Source: Erythrophleum ivorense
Taxonomy: Eukaryota > Streptophyta > Magnoliopsida > Fabales > Fabaceae
NCBI GenBank assembly: GCA_026724425.1
Contig: JAIUCV010000002.1
Span: 935,001 to 999,000 of the forward strand
Length of the DNA: 64,000 bases
Direction: 5' to 3'
Shown here piece after piece: positions 26,760-39,942 of the stretch. A program made the translations under genes and the position numbers. The notes below the pieces were generated by a model, which was given only the letters and a program-made list of their open reading frames with translations, was not told the DNA's origin and did not search any database. Position 1 is the first letter of the stretch; each line of letters starts with the position of its first letter.

Positions 26760-27130
26760 GATCGTGAAGCTTCATCATAAGAGGTGGTTACAGATGTTAA
26801 AGTGAGACGTAAGCCTTTAGTTGTAGTCAGTAAATGCCCTAATAGCTAGTGTCTAAAGTGAGACGCTCAACTTGTGTCTCTGTGGTATCTCCACCGGGGT
26901 CTATCAACTCTATTACAATGGTCACTAAAACGGGCCCGTCTCAAGACAGTGACATTTAGGTACATTCCTAGGAGAATGGATGACGATGAGAACAAGGTGG
27001 GATCCAAACAAAGGGAATAGAGAATTACAAAAACAGTTGTTAAGCAAGTCCTAAGAACGAGGTGCTTAGCAAGATAGCCCAAAGCGAAAGGCCCACAACC
27101 AGAGCCGAGTAGACAATTAACGTTGCAGGG
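26760..27130. other. Unassigned GC-richer block inside the hAT element
   Basis: Between the left end and the transposase lies about 370 bp of clearly higher GC content than the element around it. It contains no recognisable protein motif. It could be a captured host fragment or an older insertion. I cannot find terminal repeats for it by eye. Confidence 0.4.
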
Positions 27131-28460
27131 CTATTCCTGGTTATAAAAAAAAGGTAGCATTTTCTTGTCACGATGTAATTCCTCAATTATGATTGATTTG
27201 CAAATGAAAGTACAAAAACTAATATTGGAGAAGCTTTCATCACCAATATTGAGAATTAACAATTGTTGGATTTAGATTATCAATCTATTATGGCTATTCA
27301 GATTTTCCTTTAAATAACTCCTTTTGAGAAGAATCTTATGTGGCAGCATACATGCTAGTGAAAGATCTGCTTAAATCAGACATTTAATTCATGATCAAGT
27401 AGTATGGTGTTGAGGTGCACTATGCAAAATTAAAGTTTTACACAAAATTGTAATTGATAGCTTTAAATATGATTCTCTCATGTTCTGGAAGAGTGAATTA
27501 TTATTTTACACCCTTCTATAGCAATACACATATTTTGGACTCTGATTATCTTGTTAATGGTACATGGAGCAAATGCTTATTAACTTGCCATACATTATAT
27601 GATGTGTGTAAAACCAAGATGTATTAACGACGTTATAGATGGAATATATGATACTTCTTGTTTGGTTTCTTTCCAGCTGTGTTATAGAAGGGGCTTACAA
27701 GGTTTCTTTTTTCTTTCTTTTTTTTTGTTTTGTTTTGGGGGGGGGGAACTTATGTATAGTTTTTAGGCATTTGCAAATACCTAAAAAACTTTATCTAGGT
27801 CTTGTCATTTCTTTTTTTCATATTGGTAAAATACTGATAAATGAGATAGTAATCTTGAGTTGAATTCGCAGCTACCTTCACATACACACAATATATGCTA
27901 CCATGTAATCTAAAGAACTTGATCAAAATCTTGTCATTTCCTTTTCTGTCTGGTACAATACTGATTGATGAGATAATATTCTTGAATTGAATTCACAGTT
28001 TTATTTTTAAAGTTAAAGGAATATATGATACAGTAATAATTCACGAATTTAATCAATAGTATGGGAATTTTTTTAATACATGCCTAGTTCTAACATTGTT
28101 AGCTTTTTTTAAATTTAAAGAAAAATCTAAAAAATTTCTATATAGATATTATTTTCATCTTCCATTGTTCTCATCTTCCACTTTGTTTATGCCGCATCCC
28201 ATTGAAATCATTTGAAGAAGTTGTGAAGGTTACTTTCATTGTTGAAGTTGTGAATCTCTCATTGTCAAAGGTTATTCCTATCAAAATTATTGAAGTATGT
28301 ACATGTATTTATTTTTTAAGTTAATTTTTCTTTAGAACCTTATCTATATATTTTTTGTAATGAAATTGATGGATAATATAATCATATCTAATATCTTATT
28401 AACCGAATCTGTTTTAAAATGTGAAGTTACTTCTTTTACAGTGCACTACGTATCGAAAGC

Positions 28461-31144
28461 ATGGATGCTCTGAATGCTTCGAATGCTAATGCTGACAACC
28501 TAAATACAATTGGTAGCAGTAATGCACAATCATCAGACAAACAATCCACAACTGCCTCTTCTGTGTCACTTCATGTAAAGATTGATCCTGCATGGGAGCA
28601 TTTTACTTTTAAGAAAGAAAGGAAAAACAATGTGTATACTTGCCTTCATTGTTCATTAGTATATAAAGGAAGAGGTATAAACAGAATGAAACAACATCTT
28701 GCTGGCATATCGGCTCAAATAAGCTCCTGCAAAAAAGTTTCACATGATGTTCGCCATAGAATGATAGAGTTCCTGAAACAAGTGCAACGAAGGAAGCAAA
28801 CTGATGATCTCAATGAATCATATGGTGATGAAATTGAAGGTGGACCAGAAGTTGAAGAAGTTCAACCACCTTCATCCAAAAGGAAATTACTTGCTTTAGG
28901 AAAAAGAAAAAAAATGCGGAGATTGATAATTATTTCACACCAAGGATAACTCCTGGATCGCAACCAAGTCTCAAAAGTGTATTATCTAGTAAAGAAGCAT
29001 AATATAGAGTTAAGCTAGCAATTGTTAGATGACTTTATGATTTTTGCATTCCATTTAATGCATTAAACTCTCCTTACTTTCAGCCTGCTATGGATGTAAT
29101 TGCTGCTATGGGACCTAGGTTTAGAGGCCCTTCTTTTCATAAAGCAATGGTCAATTTGTTACAAGATTGTAAAAAAGAGTGTCAGCTACTTGTTGAAAGT
29201 CATCAAACTAAATGGTCAAAAAATTGGATGTACAATTATGGCTGATGGTTGGACTGACTAAAGACAAAGAACATTGATAAATTTCTTAGTTTATTCTCCT
29301 GCAGGTATAATATTTATTAAAGGGTGATTACTAAAATTTTTAGTTTGTTGTTCTTACATTTGATTTAATGTATTACTTTATTTTCTTGTAGGTATAGTAT
29401 TTGTGAAATCTATTGATGCTTCATATGTGGTGAAAGATGCAAAGTCATTGTTTAAAATATTTTCTGAAGTTATTGAGTGGGTTGGACCTACTAATGTTGT
29501 TTATGTAGTGACTGATAATGCAGCAGTTTATGTAGCAGTTGGCAAATTGATACATGAAAAATATGAACACATTTACTGGTCACCTTGTGTTGCTCACTAT
29601 TTGAATCTTCTTTTGAAAGATGTTGGTAGTTTGCCTAATGTGGCAAACCTTACAGCAAAAGCTTTAAAGGTAACAATCTTTGTGTACAACCATATTATTT
29701 TTTTATCATGGCTAAGAAAAAGATATGGTTGGAAAGAGATTGTGCATTCAGGAATAACTCGGTTTGCCACTAATTTTATCACATTGAAGAGTTTGTATGA
29801 GCATAAGCATGATTTGTAAGCTTTGGTTATAGATAAGCACTTCACTAGCCATAAATTAGCCAAGACTACAGCAGGAAAGGCTATTAGTGCTATCATACTA
29901 GATAATAAGTTTTGGAATGATTATTATTTCTATGTAAGATTTATGGCTCCCATTATCAAATTATTAAGAATTGTAGATGCAGATGAAAAGCCTTATTTAG
30001 GTTATATTTATGAAGGCATGCAAAGGGCAAAAAATGCAATAAAGGAGATATTTAGAAACAAAAAATAATTATACAAGCCTTACACAAATATTATTAAGGT
30101 TTGATGGGATATGCACTTGAAGCTTAATCTTCATGCAGCAGCTTACTTCTTGAATCCTACTTTTTTTATGATGAAAAATTTTGTGAGAAGAATAAGGTTA
30201 TTCAAAGCGTTCTTGATTTGTTTGATATAAAAAGCTTTTGTGGTAACATTACAAAAGCCATTGAAGAAGTACAAATGTATCGTGATCATGAAGGAAGTTT
30301 TGGTAAAGATCAAGCTTATAGTACATCAAAGATAATACAACCTTGTAAGTATCAATTTATGAATTTTTTTGTTTTAATATTTTAAAGGATTAACTATGAT
30401 TTGTTATATAATATAATATATTTTATGCAGATATGTGGTGGACATATTATGGTGGTAGTGCTCCAACATTAAAAAATATAACAACTCGTATTCTTGGCCA
30501 AACATCTTCTTCTTTAGGATGTGAGCGAAATTGGAGCTTTTTTTAACACATTCATACAAAGAAAAGAAATAGACTTGAACATCAAAGGCTAAGTGATCTT
30601 GTTTATGTTAATTATAACTTACATTTGAAGAATAGGTATATAATTATATTCAATAGATCATTGTCATTTATTCTTTTTGGCATAATTGAAATTCTATTTA
30701 ATATTTTTATGTTTTATTCTAGGTCACAATACAAGAAGAAAAGTTACGATCCTATTGATTATGAATCCATTAACAATGTTGAATTTTAGAAGTTGAAGAA
30801 GAAACAACTTTTGAGTTTGATAGTGTTGATCTTGAGAATGAGAATTTTATTTATGAAGACAATGCAATTTCAATAGTTGGTGAATCATCAAGAGAACAAG
30901 GTTTATATAATTTTTTTTCATTATTTGGATGTTATATAAGTATTATTCTTATGTATAATTTTATTTTTAATTTATTATATAATTAGGTATTAAAAAAGTG
31001 GATATTGCAGACCAACCAATTTTAGAATCATTTGATGATTTTGGAGTTGGACATGATGATAAGGATCGTAGTGATTGTCTTGCTTTAGATGATAATGAAT
31101 TGGCATATGATGGATTTAATCTTAATGAATATTATGATAATTGA
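28461..31144 (+). pseudogene. hAT transposase, frameshifted and interrupted
   Basis: The first open part (28461-28949) encodes a BED-type zinc finger: a DPAWEHF start, CLHC, then NRMKQHLAG, followed by a basic linker. The next block reads in other frames (QPAMDVIAAMGPRFRGPS and a broken TIMADGWTD-like motif near 29230). An intron-like gap follows, then 29403-29819 carries the core (VVTDNAA, then WSPCVAHYLNLLLKD). 29823-30068 continues it in a shifted frame. The dimerisation region near 30430-30650 reads WWTYYGGSAP, then SSLGCERNWS and a stop in place of the usual residue, then RNRLEHQRLSDLVYVNYN. An acidic tail ends at 31144. Several stops and frameshifts make it non-functional. The motif order matches DUF659-containing plant hAT transposases. 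Confidence 0.9.
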
Positions 31145-31403
31145 TTGTTAGTTGTGTACTTTAAGTTTCATTTGTGTTGTGGATATTGTAATGGATATTG
31201 ATTTCTTTATATTTGAATATTAAGTATGTTGAACCTTAAAAAATTTATTTGTATTGGCTTTTAATTATTTATTATATGATATTATATATATATAATTAAA
31301 AAAATATATATTTAATAATCACCAGTCCGATCACGGTCAGACCAATGAACCGTAAACCAGTATCTCTACCGATTCAATAACTAGTCCAGTTTTAAGAACC
31401 ATG

Positions 31404-31411
31404 GTTGAAAG
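31404..31411. repeat. 8-bp target-site duplication of the hAT element, right copy
   Basis: GTTGAAAG, identical to 26284-26291. Confidence 0.92.
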
Positions 31412-31840
31412 GTAGGTAGGAGAAGGATAACGTCAAGTACGAACCAAGCAATGGCATTCTCGGGGTCGGGTTGCACTGTTAATAGCAATAATACAACAGT
31501 AATGTGAAATTATGGTGGCATTCCTGTAACAGTGACAAATATTTTGATATTCACCACCCGGTGAATGATCAACTTGTGGAAGAAGTAATCATTTCACACC
31601 ATATTTTGCATTATTCTTTCCTTATTTAACTATCATTTTTTATTAATAATTTAATTTAATTTCTTATATATTTTATTTTAATTTATTTTCTAACTTTCAA
31701 TTTATGTCACATTTTATTTTATTTTTTTTTCATTTGTTGGTAATTATTTTAAAAATTAAAAAAGTTAAAAGATCAATTTACAACACAAAAAAAAAGAAAT
31801 TGTTTTAAACTACTAAATAAAATTAAAGATAAATATAATA
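31412..31840. other. Spacer: displaced upstream region of FPGS
   Basis: Before the hAT insertion this DNA joined directly to 26283 and was the upstream region of FPGS. It is moderately GC-rich to about 31560, then very AT-rich. No gene is seen. Confidence 0.5.
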
Positions 31841-31869
31841 TAAATTAAAAACAACAATAAATAAGTTTT

Positions 31870-33300
31870 TTCTCATTAAGTGAAGTCGGCTATATGAATC
31901 AAATAACATCATAAAATCCTATCATAAATCATATTTTTAGATAATTCATTTAAGTTTAAATCCCTCTAAATAATTCACCTATAATTTTCCTTAGTCTCCC
32001 TCTTTTTTAACCAATGAACTACTTTTTATTTGATCAACTCTCTTTATTAAGATTTCTATAAGTATTATCTATACATACTCAAACCATCTAAAGTGCGATT
32101 CTACACTTTTTTTTTAAAATAGATGCAATATCAACTTTTTTTTAATATATTCATTTCTAATTTTATTTTGTGTGATGTGTCCACTCATTTAATATAATAT
32201 TTTCATCTCTAGAATATTAAACTTATTTTCATGTTGATTTTTTGTTACTTAATACTTAGACTCATACAATATTGCAAGTTTTATAACTGTGCAATAAAAT
32301 TTACCCTTAATCTTAAGTGTTATTCTTTTATCATAGATAATATCCAAAACACTCATCCATTTTATCCACTTTGATTGAATCTTATGGATTATATTTTCCT
32401 CTATTTCCTCGTCATGTTGTATGATGGATCCAAAATATTTAAATCGTATAATTTATAGTATATTATGTTTTCTAATTTTCACTTCTACATTAGAATTAAT
32501 ACACTTTTTGTTAAATTTACATCCCATATATTCCGTTTTACTAATACTTAAATGAAATCTGTATACTTCTAAAGTTAGTCTTCACTCCTTTAATTTCTTA
32601 TTCATTTCTTCTCTTGACTTTCTAATTAAGATTATATTATTTACAAAAAGTATACATTATAACATTAGTCATTGGATATATTTAGTGAGTATATCCAAAG
32701 TAAAAAAGATAAGGGCTCTTGACCCCTAATACAATCCAATGGTTATCAAGAAAATCTTCTGTAGGTTCATTTTTTATTTTCACATTAGTTGTAGTCTCAT
32801 TATATTTCTTCTCTTGACTTTCTAATTAAGATTATATTATTTACAAAAAGTATACATTATAACATTAGTCATTGGATATATTTAGTGAGTATATCCAAAG
32901 TAAAAAAGATAAGGGCTCTTGACCCTTAATGCAATCCAATGGTTATCAAGAAAATCTTCTATAAGTCCATTTTTTATTTTCACACTGGTTGTAGTCTCAT
33001 TATATATATCTTGAATTGCTTGAATATAAGAAATATAAACTCTATTTTTTTTCTCTCCAGAGCTTTTCTCAAAATCTTTCTTATGCTATTATATGTATTC
33101 TCCAAATTGATAAACACTATATCTAAGTTTTTTTTTATTCCTTTGATATCTCTCCATCAATCTTTATAGCAAATATATTGCTTCTATGGTGACAATTCTA
33201 GTATAAAAAACAAATTGATTTTTTGTAATGTGGTCTCTTACTTAATCTCCACTTAATTATCTTATCTTATAATTTTATAATGCGGCTCATAAGTTTAATT
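31870..33300 (-). mobile_element. RTE-type non-LTR retrotransposon, 3' part, heavily decayed
   Basis: Read on the minus strand, translation in shifting frames gives the order seen in plant RTE elements. Reverse-transcriptase motifs lie around 33000-32600 (an SPYLF block and a degenerate LHQG-like block). Then comes RFKYFGSIIQ with the DKRITLK block near 32450-32330, NEYI, RWFEYVQ near 32080, and an IHIAD end at about 31880. Stops and frameshifts are frequent. No target duplication was identified. The 5' end is not delimited; it fades above 33300. Confidence 0.75.
32606..33005. repeat. Tandem duplication, 200-bp period, inside the RTE remnant
   Basis: The stretch starting CTCTTGACTTTCTAATTAAG at 32611 recurs at 32811, exactly 200 bp later, with only a few differences across the unit. 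The second copy runs to about 33005. The low divergence compared with the strongly decayed element implies that the duplication is younger than the insertion. Confidence 0.92.
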
Positions 33301-35039
33301 ATCTTATAATTTGTATAAATTTGTATATCTCCCTTATTCTTATAAATAGAGATTAAAATATTTCTTGTCTACTCGTTATAGTATAAATTAAAAAATAAAG
33401 ATTAAATTAAAAATTAGACAATTAAATTAGAATAAATTAATTAATTAAAGGACTGAAATAATAGAGTTTCTTTTCTTTTTTTGATTATGGCCTTCCTACT
33501 TAGTAATAGTAATACACAATACATTTCTTTTATGGATGGCTCCCATGATTTCATCGCGAGGTCCCAGCTCATGCCACTTTCCAGTATATTTCACCTTATG
33601 TGCTTCACAGTTCGCATGTGATATTAAATTCGGTTATGTAAAATTGACTAATTTTAAGAGAAATTCTTTAATTAGAAAACCTACTCCACTCTAAACCCTG
33701 TCCGGAAGGGAAGGAGTTCCATGATCATAAGATATATTCTACACACTTTTTCACTCTAGTTAAAACATATTTTAAACACTACACTTTTATTCCAGCTATT
33801 CTCTCCAACGCCTCACCTCCGTCATTCAAACATTATCCTAAAGTATCATTGAAGTAGAAATTCTTTAACTACTATTAGTCTTTGAACATTCAAAATAATT
33901 TACTTTCTTGGGTAAGACATGGCCATTAGACTGTCAATGTGTGATCATGGTAAGAAAGGATGGAATAATCCGGAATTTTCTGAGAAAATCTGGATATCAG
34001 GGCCAAAGATTCCATTACTTAATATGTTACTATCATAAACTCAGAACCTTATAAAGAACAGGCAAAAGGTATTAAGATGGGTCATCATGTTGATGAGAAA
34101 TGAAGGATCAAATATTCACATATTTTAATTTATTGGGCAGTTTAGCGTCCATAATCCCCCCTCCCTTTTAATATTGATAGCACGCTACATGTTTAAGCGA
34201 AAAATTAAACTCAAATGTAATTTTATATATTTTGTCTATGAAAATTTTCAATTAAAATATGATAAGCATATAATTTTTTAATTAAAATATAATAAATATA
34301 ATATTTAGTTAGAAACTATACATTTCTTTGTAAAAATTATACACATGATATAAAAAAATTATATATTTGTTTTTTTCATTGAAGAACCTAAGAATCAAAA
34401 TATAAAAAATTGCATATAAATATTTTCAATGGCAAATTCATATGAGAAGCGAATTCAGATGATGGCATTCAATGAAGAAAAGTGTCGAGGAAGATACTCG
34501 CTCGCTGAAGCTGAAAGAGTAGAAGTTGATTGTGTCTATCGTTCGACAGAGAATAACAATGAAGAGAAAATAGTAGCTCTGGTGGATGCTCATCAATCTG
34601 GCCTTTAACATCTCCCACCGCAAATAGGTGGTTTTGTAAGAAGTGGTAGTGTGAGAAGAACTAAACAATCATTTCTGTACATACCTTCCCAACTCACATT
34701 CTAACAAGCATTTCTCTCCTATATTTTCTCATATTTTTTCTTCATTCATCACCTTCTAAACTAATATTTCTTAGAGAAACAATCAAATTTATAAATGGAA
34801 CATCAACCAGATCCCATGAGAAGGGATAAAAAACAAAAAAGAGAATTAGAGTTAAGGACTCAAAGTTAAAAATATTTACTTTAAAAGACCTTTTATCATT
34901 GTTTTAAAATATATTATCACTGAATTTAAGTAAAACTCCTTAAACTTAGTAATAACAGATCTTTCAGAATAAATATTTTTAACTTTGGGTCCTTGACTCT
35001 AATTTTTCAAAAAAAAAAAATGTCACAACCTTACAGCAA
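33301..35039. other. AT-rich spacer and 3' flank of the NEDD1 copy
   Basis: No gene is supported. Short open frames near 34440-34670 have no recognisable motif on either strand. The last few hundred bases would be the 3' UTR and downstream flank of the NEDD1 copy. Confidence 0.5.
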
Positions 35040-38000
35040 TCAAAGCATTTGTCGGAGCTGCTTGTTTTCCTTGCAAAGGAACTTAACTTCTTTCTTCAAC
35101 TCAGCTTGGTTTTCCAGAATGGAGTTCATGACGCTTGACATTTCTATCTGTTAAATATGACCAGTCATTAGAGAGGAAGAGAAGAATTTGACAAATGGAA
35201 AAGATGTAAAACCCGATCATTAATTCCAGATGCATACCTCTTGGAGATGAAACTGTCTTAAAATTTCAATATGAAGGTTCCTCATATCTTCGTGTATAGG
35301 TTTCTGAAAGGAATCTAGAGTTTCTTCCAGGGTCCGTTGAAAAAGCTGAGTGTAAATGAAGTTCCTTGTGCATCTGACTGAGATGCTTTCTGATGAAACA
35401 TTACTCCCTATTACAAATTTCACGAACCAATTAACATAAGAAAACTAGAACTAAATAGATATCTATTAGCAGGTAGTATTGACTTCCGTTACTAATTTGA
35501 AATATGAATTGGACCTTAATATTTTATATCAATGTGACTTACCCATTGCCTATGCTTTCCCCTGAAACACACTAGGTGGAAGAATCTACTCACTTTATTC
35601 TAAAAGCAAACATCAATATATGTAAAGAAAACATCGATATAATCAATGCAAACATCAGATCGAGTAAATGCATAAATTTTACATACATTTGTTGGTTGTA
35701 AAGAGCTTGATTCTACTGGAACCAATGTATCAGACTTTACCAGCAAGCTATTTATTAGTTCTTCTCTGGTTTCTGCTCCTGATTTCTTAACCTTAGGAGA
35801 ACCTATTAAAAGTGATATTCCATCACTGAATGTAGATGTAGTGCTTATTCTATCTGCATAAGTAGAAAATCTTCGAGGAAGAGTCCAAGGTGACATTCGT
35901 GGGGAATCAAGGTTAGACTGTCCAAGGTTGGTTTTTGTATTGATGGACAAAGACAAGAAACCAGAGAACAAGTGATCAGGAAGCTGCAGTGCAGTCTCCT
36001 GACTTGTCATAGAGACATCTTTCGTGCGGAAGTTGGCATAGTTGAAGCTTGAATTTAGAAAGGAACTAATACCTGCTGATGAGGAGGGATCATGCAATCC
36101 AGGAAACATAGATCCTGCTGTCTTGTGACCACCAGAACTCAACATCCCAAAACGAGATGGTGCATTGACAGGCCGACGGAAGAAAGTATATTTATCAGCT
36201 AACCTCTCACCACCCCAAGCTTTTGGAGGAGTGATGGAAGAATCTTCATTCTTTGACGTAGGAGGAGGAGTTGATCCCACAAGCGGAAAGAAAGAATGAC
36301 TTTCATCCTACATCAAGTTAGGATGCAACATAATCATTCAAAATAGGAAAACCTACCTGGTCACAAATATATATCAAATAAAACTTCATCGAGCAGGAAC
36401 AAGAAGAATAAACCAAGCCACATATTGCGCATAAAATCCTGGAAATTATTGCCAAAGAGAAAAAGAAAGCCCTTGGAATGATTTGATGAATTAAATTATA
36501 ATAACATATGTAACAGACACTCAAGTATTATGCCTTCCCTACAACTCATAATTAAAGCAAATGGATGAATTAAATCCTACTAAAATTCTGAACAGTAGAG
36601 TACTTCTTTCCAGTATATTAAGTGTATTTTTACATAGGTACATGACACCTACTTTATGCTTTTATAGAAGAAGCAAGGCAAATTGTTGTACAACAAGAGG
36701 TAACAGAAGCATAACAAATAGAAATAAAAATCCTGAAGCGTAGGAACAAACAAACTAACTTGATAAGTAGATTAATAAAATGGAACTTAAATATATCTAA
36801 TACCTATCCTCTTAAACTATGGGGATAAAGTGATAAGTAGTTGAGATATTTTGAAAAACCCCTAAAAGCAGTTTCCATGGACAGCTTGCTTATTAAACTA
36901 TTTAGGCTCTTCTTGGTTAGTCCTTAAGTCAAGATGTGTGCAATTCCTCTCTCAGACCCCCCTTTTATTGACCCTTCTCTAACTAAATTCCTCAAGAAAC
37001 TCTTACTAAAAGCTAACTCGTGTCCCATACTAATTGTCTAGGTTAGTTACACATCCTTTCTCACAGCCAACCTTTCCCTTACTCCTCTGTGTATATCTTC
37101 TAGACTATACCTTGACCACTGGGGCCCATCAAATACTCAAAAAAGAATACACGTCAATAGTTTTTGGGCATTCTTAGTTCACCGATTGTTAAACGAATCC
37201 AAAAATAAATCTTTTTTCAGCAACCACGCTCTCCTCCCACTGCATGTCAGGGAATCCTAGTGCCACGCATCAAACAATATTTGATAGAAAGGAATGGACA
37301 CAAAACATCATATAGATGAGAGTCACATAAAGCAGTTAGACTCAAAACTATGGACATGAAAAAAAAAGAACCTGCTTGGAAGTTGAACCAGATTTCCAGT
37401 CAAAAATCAGTGATCACTGCTTCCTTCCTCTAAATTTGGAAATCTCCTACTGGATGAAGGAAACAACAGCGATGGAGGTTTCCTATCTGCAAATATATTA
37501 TCCTTCTTTGCTCCACATCCCATAGTGAGGGAGTTATTGGCTGAACATCCACAAGAGGGGAGAAGACCTCCATTTCGTCCTTTAAGCTATAACTAGAATG
37601 TGGAGCATGTAACCTCGACAGAGTTCCAAGAGGCCATAAATGGCTTCTATGTGGTGTTTCCTCAGCTGTAGACACATTTAACATACTTGAAGTAGATTCA
37701 CTTCTGGATGCTGTAAGTGAAGATGCTTCAATGGAGGTACCCAGATGGCTAGGATTCCTAAAACTGGACAGTGCTGTAGATAGGGAAACACTCAATGAAG
37801 TTGCAGAAGGTAGAGGATCAGGCATAAGGATTGAATCTTCAACTGCATCCCCCACAAGAGCAGTCTCAGCTGTGCAGCTACTTTCATTGACAAGAACAGG
37901 TTTTGGCCTTTGCCAGCATAAGCTTGTAACAGCCTGCTTTGTACTATAAAATATTAGAGTAAAAAAGAAGACATCAAGTTTGAAAACATAAATCGGTGAG

Positions 38001-38658
38001 CTAATACCAGGAGTATAATGGTTTCATTAAAAACAATTTCATGTTATGCATTGGTAAGGATAGAATTCTTGAAGGACTAATGATCATATGATCACCTTTT
38101 AACTACTCAGTTACCTAAGAAGCAGTCCCACCATAAAATAATTTCATTTTGAATTTGTTAAATCAGTCCACATCAGGACAACAAACACATTCACATCATT
38201 TTTTTAATCAACATCAACAACTAATTACTAAGAAACCAGGAAAGAAAGCCTCAGAAAGGATCAGCCATTCAATAATATATGCTAAAGTAGGATTGAAAAA
38301 TGCTCCCTCTGTCCAAAAATGTCACCAACTATTCAAGGAAAGTACTCATGCTGCACAACATCAAACATCACCTGCAGTCAATTCTTTGATTGAAATTTGA
38401 ACATGGCGTGTTTTTGGTTTACAACAATTATACATACACACATACACACCAAGAGAGAGCATTGGTTTATTATCAGCGATGAAAGTGAATATTGATCATC
38501 AGCTCTTGCATGAATGGTCAAGAGCAAAAGTACAAATCATGTTAATTCAAGTGTTAAAGTGACCTTCAAGTGATCTTTTAGTCCTGATCATTCATATTTC
38601 ATAGGAAATCTACCAGTCAAGATTCCTGCTCTCACTCTTACAATAAACCGATTATCTC

Positions 38659-38661
<3 letters not shown>

Positions 38662-38695
<34 letters not shown>

Positions 38696-38700
38696 TATGT
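38662..38700. repeat. (TA)n microsatellite in a NEDD1 intron
   Basis: About 14 TA units, then a short interruption and a further ATATATAT block. Confidence 0.9.
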
Positions 38701-39942
38701 AAAGCACACCTCAATTTGAAAAAGTATATGATTTGTAATGGACTTACACATACAAAAAAAAATCATTAAGTGACAACAAAAAGATACTCTAGATAGAATA
38801 TATTAATAAAGGAGTTGATGCTGGTTTCAAATGATAGGGGAAGAGTAGGAAGCAATTTTTCTTTGCTGGTCATAAGTGGCTCACTAGCATCGAAGAACAA
38901 CTTTTTTACATGTTAATATGTCACTAATGGGACATTTATAAAACCCCCTACCAAGTTACCATTATACTTGTGCAATCTATATCTAGTGGTCAACAAATGG
39001 TAAGATAGAGGGCTTCATAAATTGGACAGATCATGCATATAGAATAAGGTAGCTTGCTCATCTATTACTATTAGAATACATCAATGGCAATTTGCTAAGA
39101 AGGCAGGGGGAACCCAAGAGGTCAAGTGAACGAATCTTGTGGGGAATATAATGCCTATTGTCTCCCATCCAGGGTTGAGAAAATGCTCATATTGTATGTA
39201 ATCTGGAAATGTGAAAGCAGCTTCTATGCTAACATAAATCCATGCTATTGTTCAATGCAACATACATCAAGCAGCACAAGTGACCTGAGTGCCTCTATAC
39301 TGGCATGAATCCACACTAATGTTAAAATGAGACAAATATCAAGCAGTAACAAACTGCCAGGCTTAAAAGCAAAAAATCATGCAGATTATGACACAGAATT
39401 GTCAAAGGGGCAGAAAACTACCTGTGAACTACCATAAGCATGAAGAACAACAAAAGGTTGTGGTTTTCCACCAACGTCATAGAATGCCATGTGACCGTTG
39501 CTTGTTCCAGTAGTCAGCTTCCAACCATCATCTCTAAAGGCCAATGATGAGAACGGTGCTTCATAAGAAATGCAAGATGATGGCCTTCTAGAACCAGAGT
39601 TATAAGTGTAAAATTTTTTATCAAGACCAACGCTAGCAATAATCTGTTATTGGGAGCAAGATGTCAAAAGGCAACATATTAGAACTATGTTTCTAATTTT
39701 TCTAACCCCAAGGGAGGTTCACAAGTTTATGGCAAGATAAAACAGTCTCCCTATGTACGTAAAGCATAACAATCCATTAAAAATGAAACCTTGTCATTAG
39801 TTGGAGAGAAGCTAATACCAGCAGTCGGTGCAGAATGCTGCTTCAACTAGGAAACCTGTATTTTATTTTTTCCAAAAAAAAAATTATAATGTCAATCCCA
39901 AAGGTTCATTTGGTAAGTGAAATAATAAAAAGATAATAATAA

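Larger units (their letters stand above)
26292..31403 (+). mobile_element. hAT-superfamily DNA transposon, full length but decayed
   Basis: The element begins CAATCATATAAAAATCGGAC and ends (read inward on the other strand) CATGGTTCTTAAAACTGGAC, an imperfect terminal inverted repeat. Both ends are rich in GGTC/CGGT-type subterminal sequence. It is flanked by a perfect 8-bp target duplication GTTGAAAG at 26284-26291 and 31404-31411, the duplication length of hAT elements. The interior carries a BED zinc finger, the DUF659/RNase-H-like core and the hAT C-terminal dimerisation region of a transposase on the plus strand. Terminal repeats have diverged and the transposase is broken, so it is probably immobile unless helped in trans. 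Confidence 0.93.

Noticed and set aside
34438..34668. 76-codon minus-strand open frame downstream of NEDD1
   Set aside because: Composition and lack of motifs suggest chance; no exon partners.
35220..35423. N-terminal part of the open frame GSNVSSESISVRC as genuine NEDD1 sequence
   Set aside because: The other frame of the same bases reads QKASQSDAQGTSFTL, which is the conserved one. The open frame arises only because one base is missing near 35348.
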